Shown: in pieces, positions 16,091-23,663 of the stretch | Position numbering within the stretch: position 1 is the stretch's first letter | How the letters are laid out: each line of letters opens with the position of its first letter | DNA from: Chloroflexota bacterium | GTDB taxonomy: Bacteria > Chloroflexota > Chloroflexia > Thermomicrobiales > UBA6265 | Reading direction: 5' to 3' | NCBI GenBank assembly: GCA_023389575.1 | Contig: JAEWEG010000092.1 | Location: 1-48,537, forward strand | Length of the DNA stretch: 48,537 nucleotides | Notes under the pieces: model-generated | What the model saw: the letters and a program-made list of their open reading frames with translations, nothing else | What the model was told of the DNA's origin: nothing | Databases searched by the model: none | Position numbers and translations under genes: made by a program

Positions 16091-16140
16091 CCATTTGAAG
16101 GCCACCGCTACACTGGGCGGTGCAAAAAGGAGAAACCACC

Positions 16141-16548
16141 ATGGCCAAGTACCTGTTCCTCAAGCATTACCGTGGCGCGCCCGAAGCGATCAACCCCGCG
16201 CCGCTGGATCAGTGGTCGCCGGAGGAGTTTTCGGCCCACGTCAAATACATGGACGATTTCGCCGCCCGGCTCCAGGAGACCGGTGAGTTCGTCAGCGGCG
16301 ATGCGCTCGCGCCCGAAGGCATGTGGGTCCGCTACGACGGCGAGGGCCGCCCGCCGGTGACCGACGGTCCGTTCGCGGAGACGAAGGACCTGATCGCCGG
16401 CTGGATGATCGTCGATGTCGATAGCCAGGAGCGGGCGATCGAACTCGCTGGCGAGTTGTCCGCCGCGCCCGGCAAGGATGGCAAGCCAATCCACGAGTGG
16501 CTGGAGGTCCGCCCCTTCTACGGCGTGCCCCAGACCATCACGGAGTAA
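16141..16548 (+). CDS. YCII-related DGPF-domain protein
   Basis: A 135-aa protein with the hallmark VTDGPFAETKDLIAGWMIVD (DGPF) and an ALAPEGMWVRY lead-in. DGPF proteins adopt a YciI-like ferredoxin fold and are near-constant neighbours of ECF42 sigma factors. That is the case here: the sigma gene starts six bases after this stop. ATG 16141 has AAAGGAG at 8 bases. The family is thought to act with or be controlled by the sigma factor, but the biochemical role is unproven. Confidence 0.93.
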   Translation: MAKYLFLKHYRGAPEAINPAPLDQWSPEEFSAHVKYMDDFAARLQETGEFVSGDALAPEGMWVRYDGEGRPPVTDGPFAETKDLIAGWMIVDVDSQERAIELAGELSAAPGKDGKPIHEWLEVRPFYGVPQTITE

Positions 16549-16554
16549 CGCGGG

Positions 16555-17700
16555 GTGGATGAGGCGCTGTTGCGTTCCCTCACTCCAGCCGTCATCGGCG
16601 TCCTCGTTCGTCGCGGAGCGGATTTCGCGGCGGCCGAGGATGCCGTGCAGGACGCCCTCGTCGAGGCGATGCGCGTCTGGCCGGAAACCCCGCCGCGTGA
16701 TCCCCAGGGATGGCTGGTCACCGTGGCCTGGCGCCGGTTCCTGGATGGCGTTCGCGCCGACTCGGCCAGGCGGCAACGGGAAGAACGCGTCGAACGCGAG
16801 CCCGCGCCGGACCCGGTGGAGGATGTGGACGACACGCTCCAGCTGTATTTCCTGTGCGCGCATCCATCGCTCACGCCGGCGTCGGCCGTCGCGCTCACGC
16901 TGCGCGCGGTCGGCGGCCTCACCACCCGCCAGATCGCGGAGGCCTATCTGGTGCCGGAATCGACCATGGCCCAGCGGATCAGCCGGGCCAAGCGAACCCT
17001 GTCCGGCGTGCGGTTCAACCAGCCGGGCGATGTCTCCACGGTGCTTCGCGTGCTGTACCTCGTCTTCAACGAGGGGTACTCCGGCGAGGTCGACCTCGCC
17101 AGCGAGGCGATCCGGCTCACCCGCCAGTTGGCGGCCAGGATCGAGCATGAGGAGATCGCGGGGCTGCTCGCGCTGATGCTGCTGCATCATGCCCGGCGAG
17201 CGGCGCGAACCGGTCCCGGCGGGAGACTCATACCGCTCGCCGAGCAGGACCGCGGGCTCTGGGACACCCGTCTCATTGCCGAGGGCGTCGCGATCCTCCA
17301 GGCGGCCCTCGCCCGCGACCGCCTGGGCGAGTACCAGGCCCAGGCCGCCATCGCCGCGCTCCACGTCGACGCCCAGACGGCCGAAGAGACCGACTGGCCC
17401 CAGATCGTGGAATGGTACGACGAACTGGTGAGTCTCACGAACAACCCGGTGGCCCGCCTCAACCGGGCCGTCGCGATCGGCGAGGCGAATGGCCCGCGGG
17501 AAGGACTGGCCGCCCTGGCGGAACTCGACTCCGCGCTGCCCCGCTTCTCCGCCGTCGCCGCGTACCTGCACGAACAGGACGGCGACCTGGCAACCGCCGC
17601 GCGGCTCTATACCGAGGCGGCCCGAGCGGCGACCAGCATCTCCGAACGCGACCACCTCTCGCGCCAGGCCGCCCGGCTCAACGCACGGTCACACGGCTGA
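16555..17700 (+). CDS. ECF42-group RNA polymerase sigma factor with C-terminal TPR-like extension
   Basis: A 381-aa sigma factor. Region 2 covers VRRGADFAAAEDAVQDALVE and QGWLVTVAWRRFLD; region 4 covers LTLRAVGGLTTRQIAEAYLV and STMAQRISRAKRTL. The C-terminal ~200 residues (LYLVFNEGYSGEVDLASEAI, LHHARRAART, LNRAVAIGEANGP, AAYLHEQDGDLATAARLY) are the helical, TPR-like extension that defines ECF42 and is needed for its activity. There is no anti-sigma gene; the DGPF gene directly upstream replaces it. Start is GTG 16555, six bases after the DGPF stop, so translation is probably coupled. Targets usually include the DGPF operon itself. Confidence 0.93.
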   Translation: MDEALLRSLTPAVIGVLVRRGADFAAAEDAVQDALVEAMRVWPETPPRDPQGWLVTVAWRRFLDGVRADSARRQREERVEREPAPDPVEDVDDTLQLYFLCAHPSLTPASAVALTLRAVGGLTTRQIAEAYLVPESTMAQRISRAKRTLSGVRFNQPGDVSTVLRVLYLVFNEGYSGEVDLASEAIRLTRQLAARIEHEEIAGLLALMLLHHARRAARTGPGGRLIPLAEQDRGLWDTRLIAEGVAILQAALARDRLGEYQAQAAIAALHVDAQTAEETDWPQIVEWYDELVSLTNNPVARLNRAVAIGEANGPREGLAALAELDSALPRFSAVAAYLHEQDGDLATAARLYTEAARAATSISERDHLSRQAARLNARSHG

Positions 17701-17727
17701 ACACGGCTTCGGGGGTGAACGTCAGGA

Positions 17728-17756
17728 TTGACGGGCCATTCCACCCAGACCATACT
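17728..17756 (+). promoter_or_regulatory. promoter upstream of the LuxR-type ATPase
   Basis: TTGACG (17728-17733), 17-base spacer, CATACT (17751-17756). Transcription would start near 17763, 20-35 bases before the candidate start codons at 17785 and 17797. Confidence 0.6.
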
Positions 17757-17796
17757 GAAGACACCGAAATCCATTTTCCGAAGGATGTGGCGTCTC

Positions 17797-20109
17797 ATGG
17801 ATCACGCCAGCCTTTCCTCCTTGAACTGGTCCCGATCCCGGCCCCACACGCCGCTGATTGGGCGTGCAACCGAACTGCTCTCCATCATTAGCCTGCTACT
17901 CCGGCGGGAGACTCGCCTGGTCACCCTGACCGGCCCAGGTGGAGTTGGCAAAACGACGCTTGCCCGGCATGTGGCACGAGCGAGCGAAGACAGCTTTTCC
18001 GATGGCGTGTGCTTCGTATCGCTGGCGTCGGTCCTGAACCCGTCACTCGTCGTGCCAACCATCATGCGGGCGATGGGCATGCCCAGTAACGCGAAAGTCG
18101 CGCCAAGAGACCGTCTGGCCAATCTCATCGGTGACCGGCGACTACTGCTGGTCCTCGATAATTTCGAACAGGTGGCCTCCGAGGGTGCCGTCCTCGTCGA
18201 TATCCTGCGGACCTGTCCCGAACTCACCGTGCTCGTCACGAGCCGAACCCGCCTGCGTATCACCGGCGAACACGAGTTCCCCATCGCGCCGATGGAGCTT
18301 GCGGCCGAGCATTCCCGGGATCCGGAAGCGATCGCCAACGTCGAAACGGTGCGGCTCTTCCTGGCGCGCGCCAGGGCGGTGCTGCCGGACTTCAGCGTCA
18401 CCAGCGCGCGAATCGCGACCATCGCCGAAATCTGCCGGCGCCTGGACGGCCTGCCCCTGGCGATCGAACTGGCCGCCGCCAGGCTCAAGGTGCTTGGGCT
18501 CGAGGAACTGTGTTCAAGGCTCGAACAACGCCTGCCCCTCCTCGGTGGGGGCAATCAGGACCTTCCGGAGCGCCAGCAAACCATGCGCAATACCATCGAC
18601 TGGAGCTACCAGCTCCTGTCTCCGGGACAGCGCGAGCTGTTCCGCCGTCTTTCCGTGTTCGCTGGGAGTTTCGATCTCGAAGCGGTCCAGGCAGTCGCTG
18701 GCCGTGACATCACCGACGACCTCGCCTCGCTCATCGACCATAGCCTGGTGACGCGGCTGACCGAAGACGATCCGGTGTCCCGCTACATCACGTTGCAGGT
18801 CATCCGTGAATACGGGGGTGAACAACTGGATGCCCATGGGGAACTTCGCGCGGCCAGGCATCGCCACGCGATGTACTTTGGGGGCGTGGCCGAGCGCCTG
18901 CGGCCGCAGGTCGAAGGGCCTGACGCCCGTGAGGTGCTGGCCCGCTTCGAGCGGGATCATGCCAACTACCTGGCCGCGATCACCACGGCCATCGAACAGG
19001 AGGATTCCACCCTCGCCGTGCGCCTGGCCGCGGCGTTGTGGAAGCCCTGGTACGTCCATGGTCACACGCACGCGGAGCGGCGGTGCCTGGAAGTCGTCCT
19101 GGCGCTCCCCGGCGAGATACCTCCGGCCCTGAGAGCTGAGGTCCTGTACGCCGCCGCGGCGTTCGCGCTCGACCAGCGAGACTTCGAGCACGGTGAGGCC
19201 CGCGCGCGCGAGTGCCTGGCCATCGCATCGGCGACTGGCGACCAACTCCACATCGGGATGTCGCTCTATGTGCTCGGCTCAATGGCACGGGGCAGGGAAC
19301 GCTTCGGCGAATCCCGGGCGACCATGACGCAAGCACTTTCCGCCGTGCGACAGACTCGCCCATTCACCGGGTTCGCCGAACACATGAGCGCGATGATCCT
19401 CTCAAGCCTCGGCGCCATGGCCTACGAGGAATGCCAGAGCGAGCGGTCTCGCGCATTGAACGAGGAGGCGCTCGCGATCTGGCTACGCCGGAGGGATCCG
19501 TGGGGAACGGCGAACGCGCTTCTCAACCTGGCGGTGGCGACCAGCGAAACCGACCCCGAAGGTGCCGTGGAACGATTTCACGAGGCACTTTCCCGCTATC
19601 GCGACCTTGGCGACCCGTCTGGCCTCGCCAGCGGCCTGACCGGGCTGGGGATGGTTGCCGTTCGTCTCGGAAAAGCAGGGGAGGGAACCCGCTTTCTGAG
19701 CGCGGCGGCCAGCATTCGTTCCAGGTCGAGCATGCCGGTGCCGGGGATGATCACGTCGGGAAACGACTTGGCGATTGAATCCGCCCGGAACGCGATGGGC
19801 CCTACCGAGTTCAGCCTGGCGTGGGAAGCCGGCGCCAATCGCCCGCTGGAGGACATCCTCGCGGAAGCGCGAGACTTCCCCGTGGGCGCGACGTTTGGCG
19901 GCAAGGCCGCCTCACCGTTTGGGCTCTCGCGGCGAGAACTGGAGGTGCTGCGGCTCGTAGCCGAGGGGCGAACCGACCAGGCCATCGCCGACAGCCTGTC
20001 CATCAGCTACCGCACCGCCACCACCCACGTCGCCAGAATTCTTGTCAAGCTCGACGTGGATTCGCGAACAGCCGCAGCCACCAGGGCTGTTCGCGAGGGG
20101 ATCGCCTGA
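17797..20109 (+). CDS. AfsR/LuxR-type ATPase transcriptional regulator
   Basis: A 770-aa STAND-class signal-transduction ATPase. An N-terminal NTPase domain has Walker A GPGGVGKTT (46-54), Walker B LLLVLDN (~115-121) and the sensor segment TSRTRL; GLPLAIELAAARLKVL and the winged-helix NTIDWSYQLLSPGQRELFRR follow. The middle is a helical-repeat (TPR-like) sensor. The C terminus (~709-768) is a LuxR helix-turn-helix, LSRRELEVLRLVAEGRTDQA. Such proteins bind a ligand, oligomerise with ATP and activate transcription. Start choice: ATG 17797 with AAGGA 11 bases ahead; ATG 17785 is possible; the frame is open further but the promoter lies there. Target genes are unknown. Confidence 0.92.
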   Translation: MDHASLSSLNWSRSRPHTPLIGRATELLSIISLLLRRETRLVTLTGPGGVGKTTLARHVARASEDSFSDGVCFVSLASVLNPSLVVPTIMRAMGMPSNAKVAPRDRLANLIGDRRLLLVLDNFEQVASEGAVLVDILRTCPELTVLVTSRTRLRITGEHEFPIAPMELAAEHSRDPEAIANVETVRLFLARARAVLPDFSVTSARIATIAEICRRLDGLPLAIELAAARLKVLGLEELCSRLEQRLPLLGGGNQDLPERQQTMRNTIDWSYQLLSPGQRELFRRLSVFAGSFDLEAVQAVAGRDITDDLASLIDHSLVTRLTEDDPVSRYITLQVIREYGGEQLDAHGELRAARHRHAMYFGGVAERLRPQVEGPDAREVLARFERDHANYLAAITTAIEQEDSTLAVRLAAALWKPWYVHGHTHAERRCLEVVLALPGEIPPALRAEVLYAAAAFALDQRDFEHGEARARECLAIASATGDQLHIGMSLYVLGSMARGRERFGESRATMTQALSAVRQTRPFTGFAEHMSAMILSSLGAMAYEECQSERSRALNEEALAIWLRRRDPWGTANALLNLAVATSETDPEGAVERFHEALSRYRDLGDPSGLASGLTGLGMVAVRLGKAGEGTRFLSAAASIRSRSSMPVPGMITSGNDLAIESARNAMGPTEFSLAWEAGANRPLEDILAEARDFPVGATFGGKAASPFGLSRRELEVLRLVAEGRTDQAIADSLSISYRTATTHVARILVKLDVDSRTAAATRAVREGIA

Positions 20110-20248
20110 CCTTGCGAGAGGATATGTTCGGCTTCCAACGCGAGAAATACGTAGGTTCCCGGATGTTTCGCGACCGGCCATTGCCCATGATGGTTCCATG
20201 GCCGCCAGGCGGCGGTCCCCAACGGTTACAGCATCACGGGAGGGCAGC

Positions 20249-20776
20249 ATGTCAGTACGAAGCGTATGGCACCGGTCTTTGATGTCGTTTGCATGGCTTG
20301 CCTCGTCAATGGCGACCGCGATGCAGGCGGACCCGACCACTTCCGCCCAAGCACCGGAACGCATGTCCCGGGCACGAACCGAGGAAGTCATGCGAGATTA
20401 CCTCGCGGCCCTCCTCGGCAAGGGGCCGTTCGCCACCTACATGGCGTCTGAGGTCGTGATGACCCTCGTTGACGTTGGCCAGGAGATTTCCGGCAGGGAC
20501 GCGGTGGAGCAGGCGATCATCGACTTCCATTGGGTCGCCTTCGACACCAGGGTCGAGATACGCTCACTCATCGCTGGCGCGGGAACGGCCTGCGCGGAGA
20601 TGGTCTTCGTCGGGAAGCACACCGGTGACTTCGTGGGCATCCCGGCGACCGGTCGCGGTGTGCGCGTTCCGTACGTCGCGGTCTGGGACCTGGAAGGTGA
20701 CAGAATCACGGCGCTGCGCCTGTACGGACCCGCCGGCGGCCTGATCCAACAGCTATCCGGCGACGAGACCGCATAG
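20249..20776 (+). CDS. secreted SnoaL-like (NTF2-fold) protein
   Basis: A 175-aa protein. Residues 1-~28 look like a signal peptide (WHRSLMSFAWLASSMATAMQA). The rest fits a SnoaL-type alpha+beta barrel: MRDYLAALLGKGPFATYMAS, ISGRDAVEQAIIDF, then FVGKHTGDFVGIPATGRGVR and VPYVAVWDLEGDRITALRLY. The block around GIPATGRGVRVP is typical of the ester-cyclase SnoaL group. It may bind or transform a small hydrophobic ligand outside the membrane. ATG 20249 has GGGAGGGC in front. It follows the LuxR-type regulator in the same direction after a 139-base gap, and a strong hairpin ends the unit. Confidence 0.8.
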   Translation: MSVRSVWHRSLMSFAWLASSMATAMQADPTTSAQAPERMSRARTEEVMRDYLAALLGKGPFATYMASEVVMTLVDVGQEISGRDAVEQAIIDFHWVAFDTRVEIRSLIAGAGTACAEMVFVGKHTGDFVGIPATGRGVRVPYVAVWDLEGDRITALRLYGPAGGLIQQLSGDETA

Positions 20777-20805
20777 CCGGGCCAACCGAACTTCTCGGAG
20801 ACTGC

Positions 20806-20835
20806 AACGCCAGGGCACTTGATCGCCCTGGCGTT
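20806..20835 (+). terminator. intrinsic terminator after the SnoaL-like gene
   Basis: An 11-bp perfect stem (AACGCCAGGGC / GCCCTGGCGTT) with an 8-base loop, 30 bases after the stop. The T-run behind it is short. Confidence 0.75.
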
Positions 20836-21135
20836 CCCGCGCGTCCGGAACCAGGGATTGGCGCAGCCACACCGTCGCCAGCCTCGGTGACCGGCAACCG
20901 TCGCCAACCGAAACGATCGGTTCGGCGTTGAGTTAAGGGCTATGTACGCGAGACGACATGGTCAAGGGTGATACAATCTCGCGAAGGGTGTCCGTACACC
21001 CCGCGCACGCACTGGAACCTCGTCCATGCACCGTGCGTCAACGCCACGACTTTGTTCCGGTTGCCCGGCGGCACGCTCGATTGGGTGACCCCAGGGAAGA
21101 CCATCATCGCAGCCGTTTCAGGAAGGAATCGCCTC
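20836..21135. other. intergenic region upstream of a secreted protein
   Basis: 300 bases without a convincing gene. A -10-like TACAAT lies near 20972, but I cannot place a good -35 box. The in-frame upstream extension of the next gene has no ribosome site and does not look coding. Confidence 0.35.
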
Positions 21136-22296
21136 GTGACCATGCATGCCCAGCGCGCGCTCCCCGGCACGCTTCGCCAGCGAATGACCGCGCTCGCCCT
21201 CGCCGCGATGATGGCCGGGAGCGTCGCCGGTGGCCTCGCCCAGGGAGGCACCGCCCAGGACGATGGGACAGGCGCCGACATCCCAACCGGACCGCTGGCC
21301 TGCGTGATCACGCGGGCCGATGCGCTACCAGTAGTCACCGCCGACGAATCAGCCACGATCGAGGACGCCACCCCTTCGGCCTCGCCGGTGGCGGACATGG
21401 CGACGCCGATCGCGAGCGACCCAGCCACGCCCATCGCTTCCCCGGTCGCGGATATCGCTACCCCGGTGACGGACATGGCGAGTCCGGCCGCGTCGCCGGT
21501 CGTGGACGCGGCGACGCCGGTTTCCGAGAACGCGACACCGGTGGTGGATGTCGAGACAGACGATCCCAATGCCCAGGTGATGGAGGACATCACCGGCGTC
21601 GTGACCGCGCTGGTTTCCTGCCTCAACGAGCGTGACTTCGAGACCTACGCGGCATTGACCGGCGACCTTTGGCGCGGGGCCATGTTCGGGATCGACGAGC
21701 CGCTGGAGGCCGACCTGTTCGTCGACCTGGCGCGGGTGCAGGAAGCAACGCCAACGCGCCTGCTGGACATCTCGAACCTCCAGGTGGTGAACGAGACAAC
21801 CGTGACCGTGGATGTCACCTATGTCACCGCCTCCCAATTGCGCACCAGCCGCTGGACGCTGACGCACGAACGCGTGCAGGGGCTCCCGACGTGGGTGCTG
21901 CAGAGCGGCGAGGCACTGCCGGTTCAGGCGCCTGAGGGCGCCTCGGTGATCGACGTAACGTTCGAGGACGCGGGCTATACGTTGAATCCAGCCACAGCCA
22001 CCAGCGGGGAGGTGGTGCTGAACCTCTCGAACCCGACCGCTACCGTGCATGAAGCGCTGGTCTTGCGGCTGGACGAGGACGTGACCACCGACGCCGTGCT
22101 CCGAACCACGGGCGGAACGCTGCCGGACGGTGTCGAGCTGATCGGTCAGGCGACGATCGCGCCGGGTGGGGACGGCCAGCTCGTGCTGACCGGACTGGAG
22201 CCAGGCACGTACACCATCGTGGACCTGTTGCCGGGTGAGGACGGCCTGCCGCACCTGAGCGCGGGGATGGAAGCGACCTTCACCGTCGAGCCATAG
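21136..22296 (+). CDS. secreted protein with Ser/Ala/Thr/Pro-rich spacer, NTF2-like and cupredoxin-like parts
   Basis: A 386-aa exported protein. A signal peptide (RMTALALAAMMAGSVAGGLA) is followed by about 90 residues of low-complexity SPVADMATPIAS-type spacer. Then comes a segment like a SnoaL/NTF2 domain (VVTALVSCLNERDFETYAAL, MFGIDEPLEADLF) and a C-terminal beta-rich domain (VIDVTFEDAGYTL, EVVLNLSNPTATVHEALVLR, LEPGTYTIVDLL, LSAGMEATFTV) that resembles a cupredoxin fold without clear copper ligands. The start is probably GTG 21136, with GGAAGGAA 7 bases ahead; ATG 21142 is an alternative. Likely attached to or released at the cell surface. No function can be assigned. Confidence 0.75.
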   Translation: MTMHAQRALPGTLRQRMTALALAAMMAGSVAGGLAQGGTAQDDGTGADIPTGPLACVITRADALPVVTADESATIEDATPSASPVADMATPIASDPATPIASPVADIATPVTDMASPAASPVVDAATPVSENATPVVDVETDDPNAQVMEDITGVVTALVSCLNERDFETYAALTGDLWRGAMFGIDEPLEADLFVDLARVQEATPTRLLDISNLQVVNETTVTVDVTYVTASQLRTSRWTLTHERVQGLPTWVLQSGEALPVQAPEGASVIDVTFEDAGYTLNPATATSGEVVLNLSNPTATVHEALVLRLDEDVTTDAVLRTTGGTLPDGVELIGQATIAPGGDGQLVLTGLEPGTYTIVDLLPGEDGLPHLSAGMEATFTVEP

Positions 22297-22328
22297 ACTC
22301 CACATAACGACGCAACGATCCGGACAAA

Positions 22329-22358
22329 GCCGGGACCGCCGCATTCGGCGATCCCGGC
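22329..22358 (+). terminator. intrinsic terminator-like hairpin
   Basis: GCCGGGA / TCCCGGC with an inner CGCCG / CGGCG pairing, 32 bases after the stop of the secreted protein gene; followed by ATTGTCTTG, a weak U-rich tail. Confidence 0.7.
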
Positions 22359-22978
22359 ATTGTCTTGCCCGCCAAACGGAAACCAGGCGCGCCGGGGCCT
22401 CGATGCTGTCACGGTTTCACAACCGGACGCCTGGCGATTGTGCGCTCCCACCAACGCGAAAGTTCGACCCGACCTTCTGGACCGAACTGTGCGGTTCGCA
22501 CAGTTCCTGGCGGGAATTTGGGCGAATCCTTCGTTGAACTCGCGCCGATTCAGCCGGGAAACTGGCTCCTGGAGAGCGGTGGGGAGCTGCTCCCAAGAGA
22601 GAACGGCTGGTTCTGGAGTCCCTGTCGGGGCGGAGGAGGCCGCCAAACCAGGGGAGAGAGAAAACCGTTAGCCCTGTCGCCTGACGTGCGGATGGATGCG
22701 ACCACACCCGGAAAATCGGCGTAACCATGGGCATTTCGCACCCATCCCGGGCTGGCGCGCCGGACGGCGGTGAACCCGCGGGATCGCGTGTACGAGCTTT
22801 TGATGGATTGGTGAGCCATTCGGGTTGACCCGAACGGCCGCGGCGGTGCAGACTTAGCCCGTTCGTAATCCACATATGCTGCGTCTCAAGCTCTAGCGAG
22901 AGCGCGGCGGGTCCCAATAACGGTTTCTCGATTGCTTGCGATGGGCGCGTTCGGCGACCACGCAATAAGGAGGGCAGA
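22359..22978. other. 620-base intergenic region with a perfect hairpin
   Basis: Several frames are open on both strands but none has a ribosome site with a sensible protein, so I call no gene. The visible structure is the hairpin at 22484-22506. The 3' part should hold the promoter of the gene at 22979; a TTGACC at about 22825 followed 18 bases later by CAGACT is the best pair but weak. Confidence 0.4.
22484..22506. repeat. perfect 10-bp inverted repeat with triloop
   Basis: GAACTGTGCG, GTT, CGCACAGTTC: a perfect stem with a 3-base loop, in the middle of a gene-free stretch. It could be an RNA hairpin, a protein-binding dyad, or a decayed mobile-element end. Confidence 0.6.
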
Positions 22979-23572
22979 ATGTCTCTTGGTACCCGTTTCC
23001 GATTGAACTCGGAGGCGCATTCGTTGAGAAACACCGTTGGCGCGGCATTGGCGGGCGTGATGCTGCTGGGGGGAACCGCCGGAATGACGGTCGCCCAGGA
23101 AGCAAGCCCCGCAGCCAGCCCGGTCGCGTCGGTGTCGTGGGTTGAACAGGTGCCGGTGGAAGCCGATGTCATGTTCGACGGGGACCGGGCGTCGGTCGGC
23201 GTCGTGCTCAGCGACGAAGAGACCACGATTAACGTGGCCAGCATCGAAGTACGCCCCTACATCATCCTGCAAACCGACAACCAGACCGAGGTCGCGCACA
23301 ATGCGATCCTGTTCATGGTGCCGGAAGGATTCGATGCCGCCACCTTCACGTTCCCGGCTTCCGAAGCCGACCTGCCCGAGGGCGTCACCGCGGTTGGCGG
23401 CTATGCCGTCGAGCCTGGCAGCCAAACAGCCGCGGTCTTCGAGGGCCTCGAGGTTGGTTCCTACCTGCTGGCCACCGATGGTGGGCTGATGGTGCCGTTC
23501 GCTGTGTCCGACGTCGTTGAGTTGGACGTTCCCGACATTTTCGCTGAACCCGAAGGCACGCCAGCCGGCTAG
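22979..23572 (+). CDS. secreted protein of unknown function
   Basis: A 197-aa exported protein. A basic N terminus and hydrophobic core (TVGAALAGVMLLGGTAGMTVA) give a signal peptide, followed by an EASPAASPVAS spacer typical of this genome. The mature part is beta-rich (INVASIEVRPYIILQTDN, AHNAILFMVPEGFDAATFTF, LEVGSYLLATDGGLMVPFAV) and ends with a short acidic-Pro tail. It has a cupredoxin-like rhythm but no Cys and too few His for a copper site. ATG 22979 is preceded by AAGGAGGGCAGA. It precedes the first of four binding-protein genes by about 90 bases but shares no obvious operon signal with it. Confidence 0.75.
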   Translation: MSLGTRFRLNSEAHSLRNTVGAALAGVMLLGGTAGMTVAQEASPAASPVASVSWVEQVPVEADVMFDGDRASVGVVLSDEETTINVASIEVRPYIILQTDNQTEVAHNAILFMVPEGFDAATFTFPASEADLPEGVTAVGGYAVEPGSQTAAVFEGLEVGSYLLATDGGLMVPFAVSDVVELDVPDIFAEPEGTPAG

Positions 23573-23663
23573 CACGGCGGGGTCCTGAAGGAACCGGTGA
23601 GCGTGTTCGCCGGTGGGTCTCTATCATCCACGCTCTTACCAACCCGTTTCGGAGGTTTGGCAC

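Noticed and set aside
17728..17796. Upstream in-frame start at 17728 for the LuxR-type ATPase
   Set aside because: This TTG is part of the predicted -35 box, and the added residues look unlike family N termini.
22417..23244. Minus-strand frame of about 275 codons across the gap before the secreted protein at 22979
   Set aside because: It overlaps the signal-peptide gene, has no domain and no good ribosome site.
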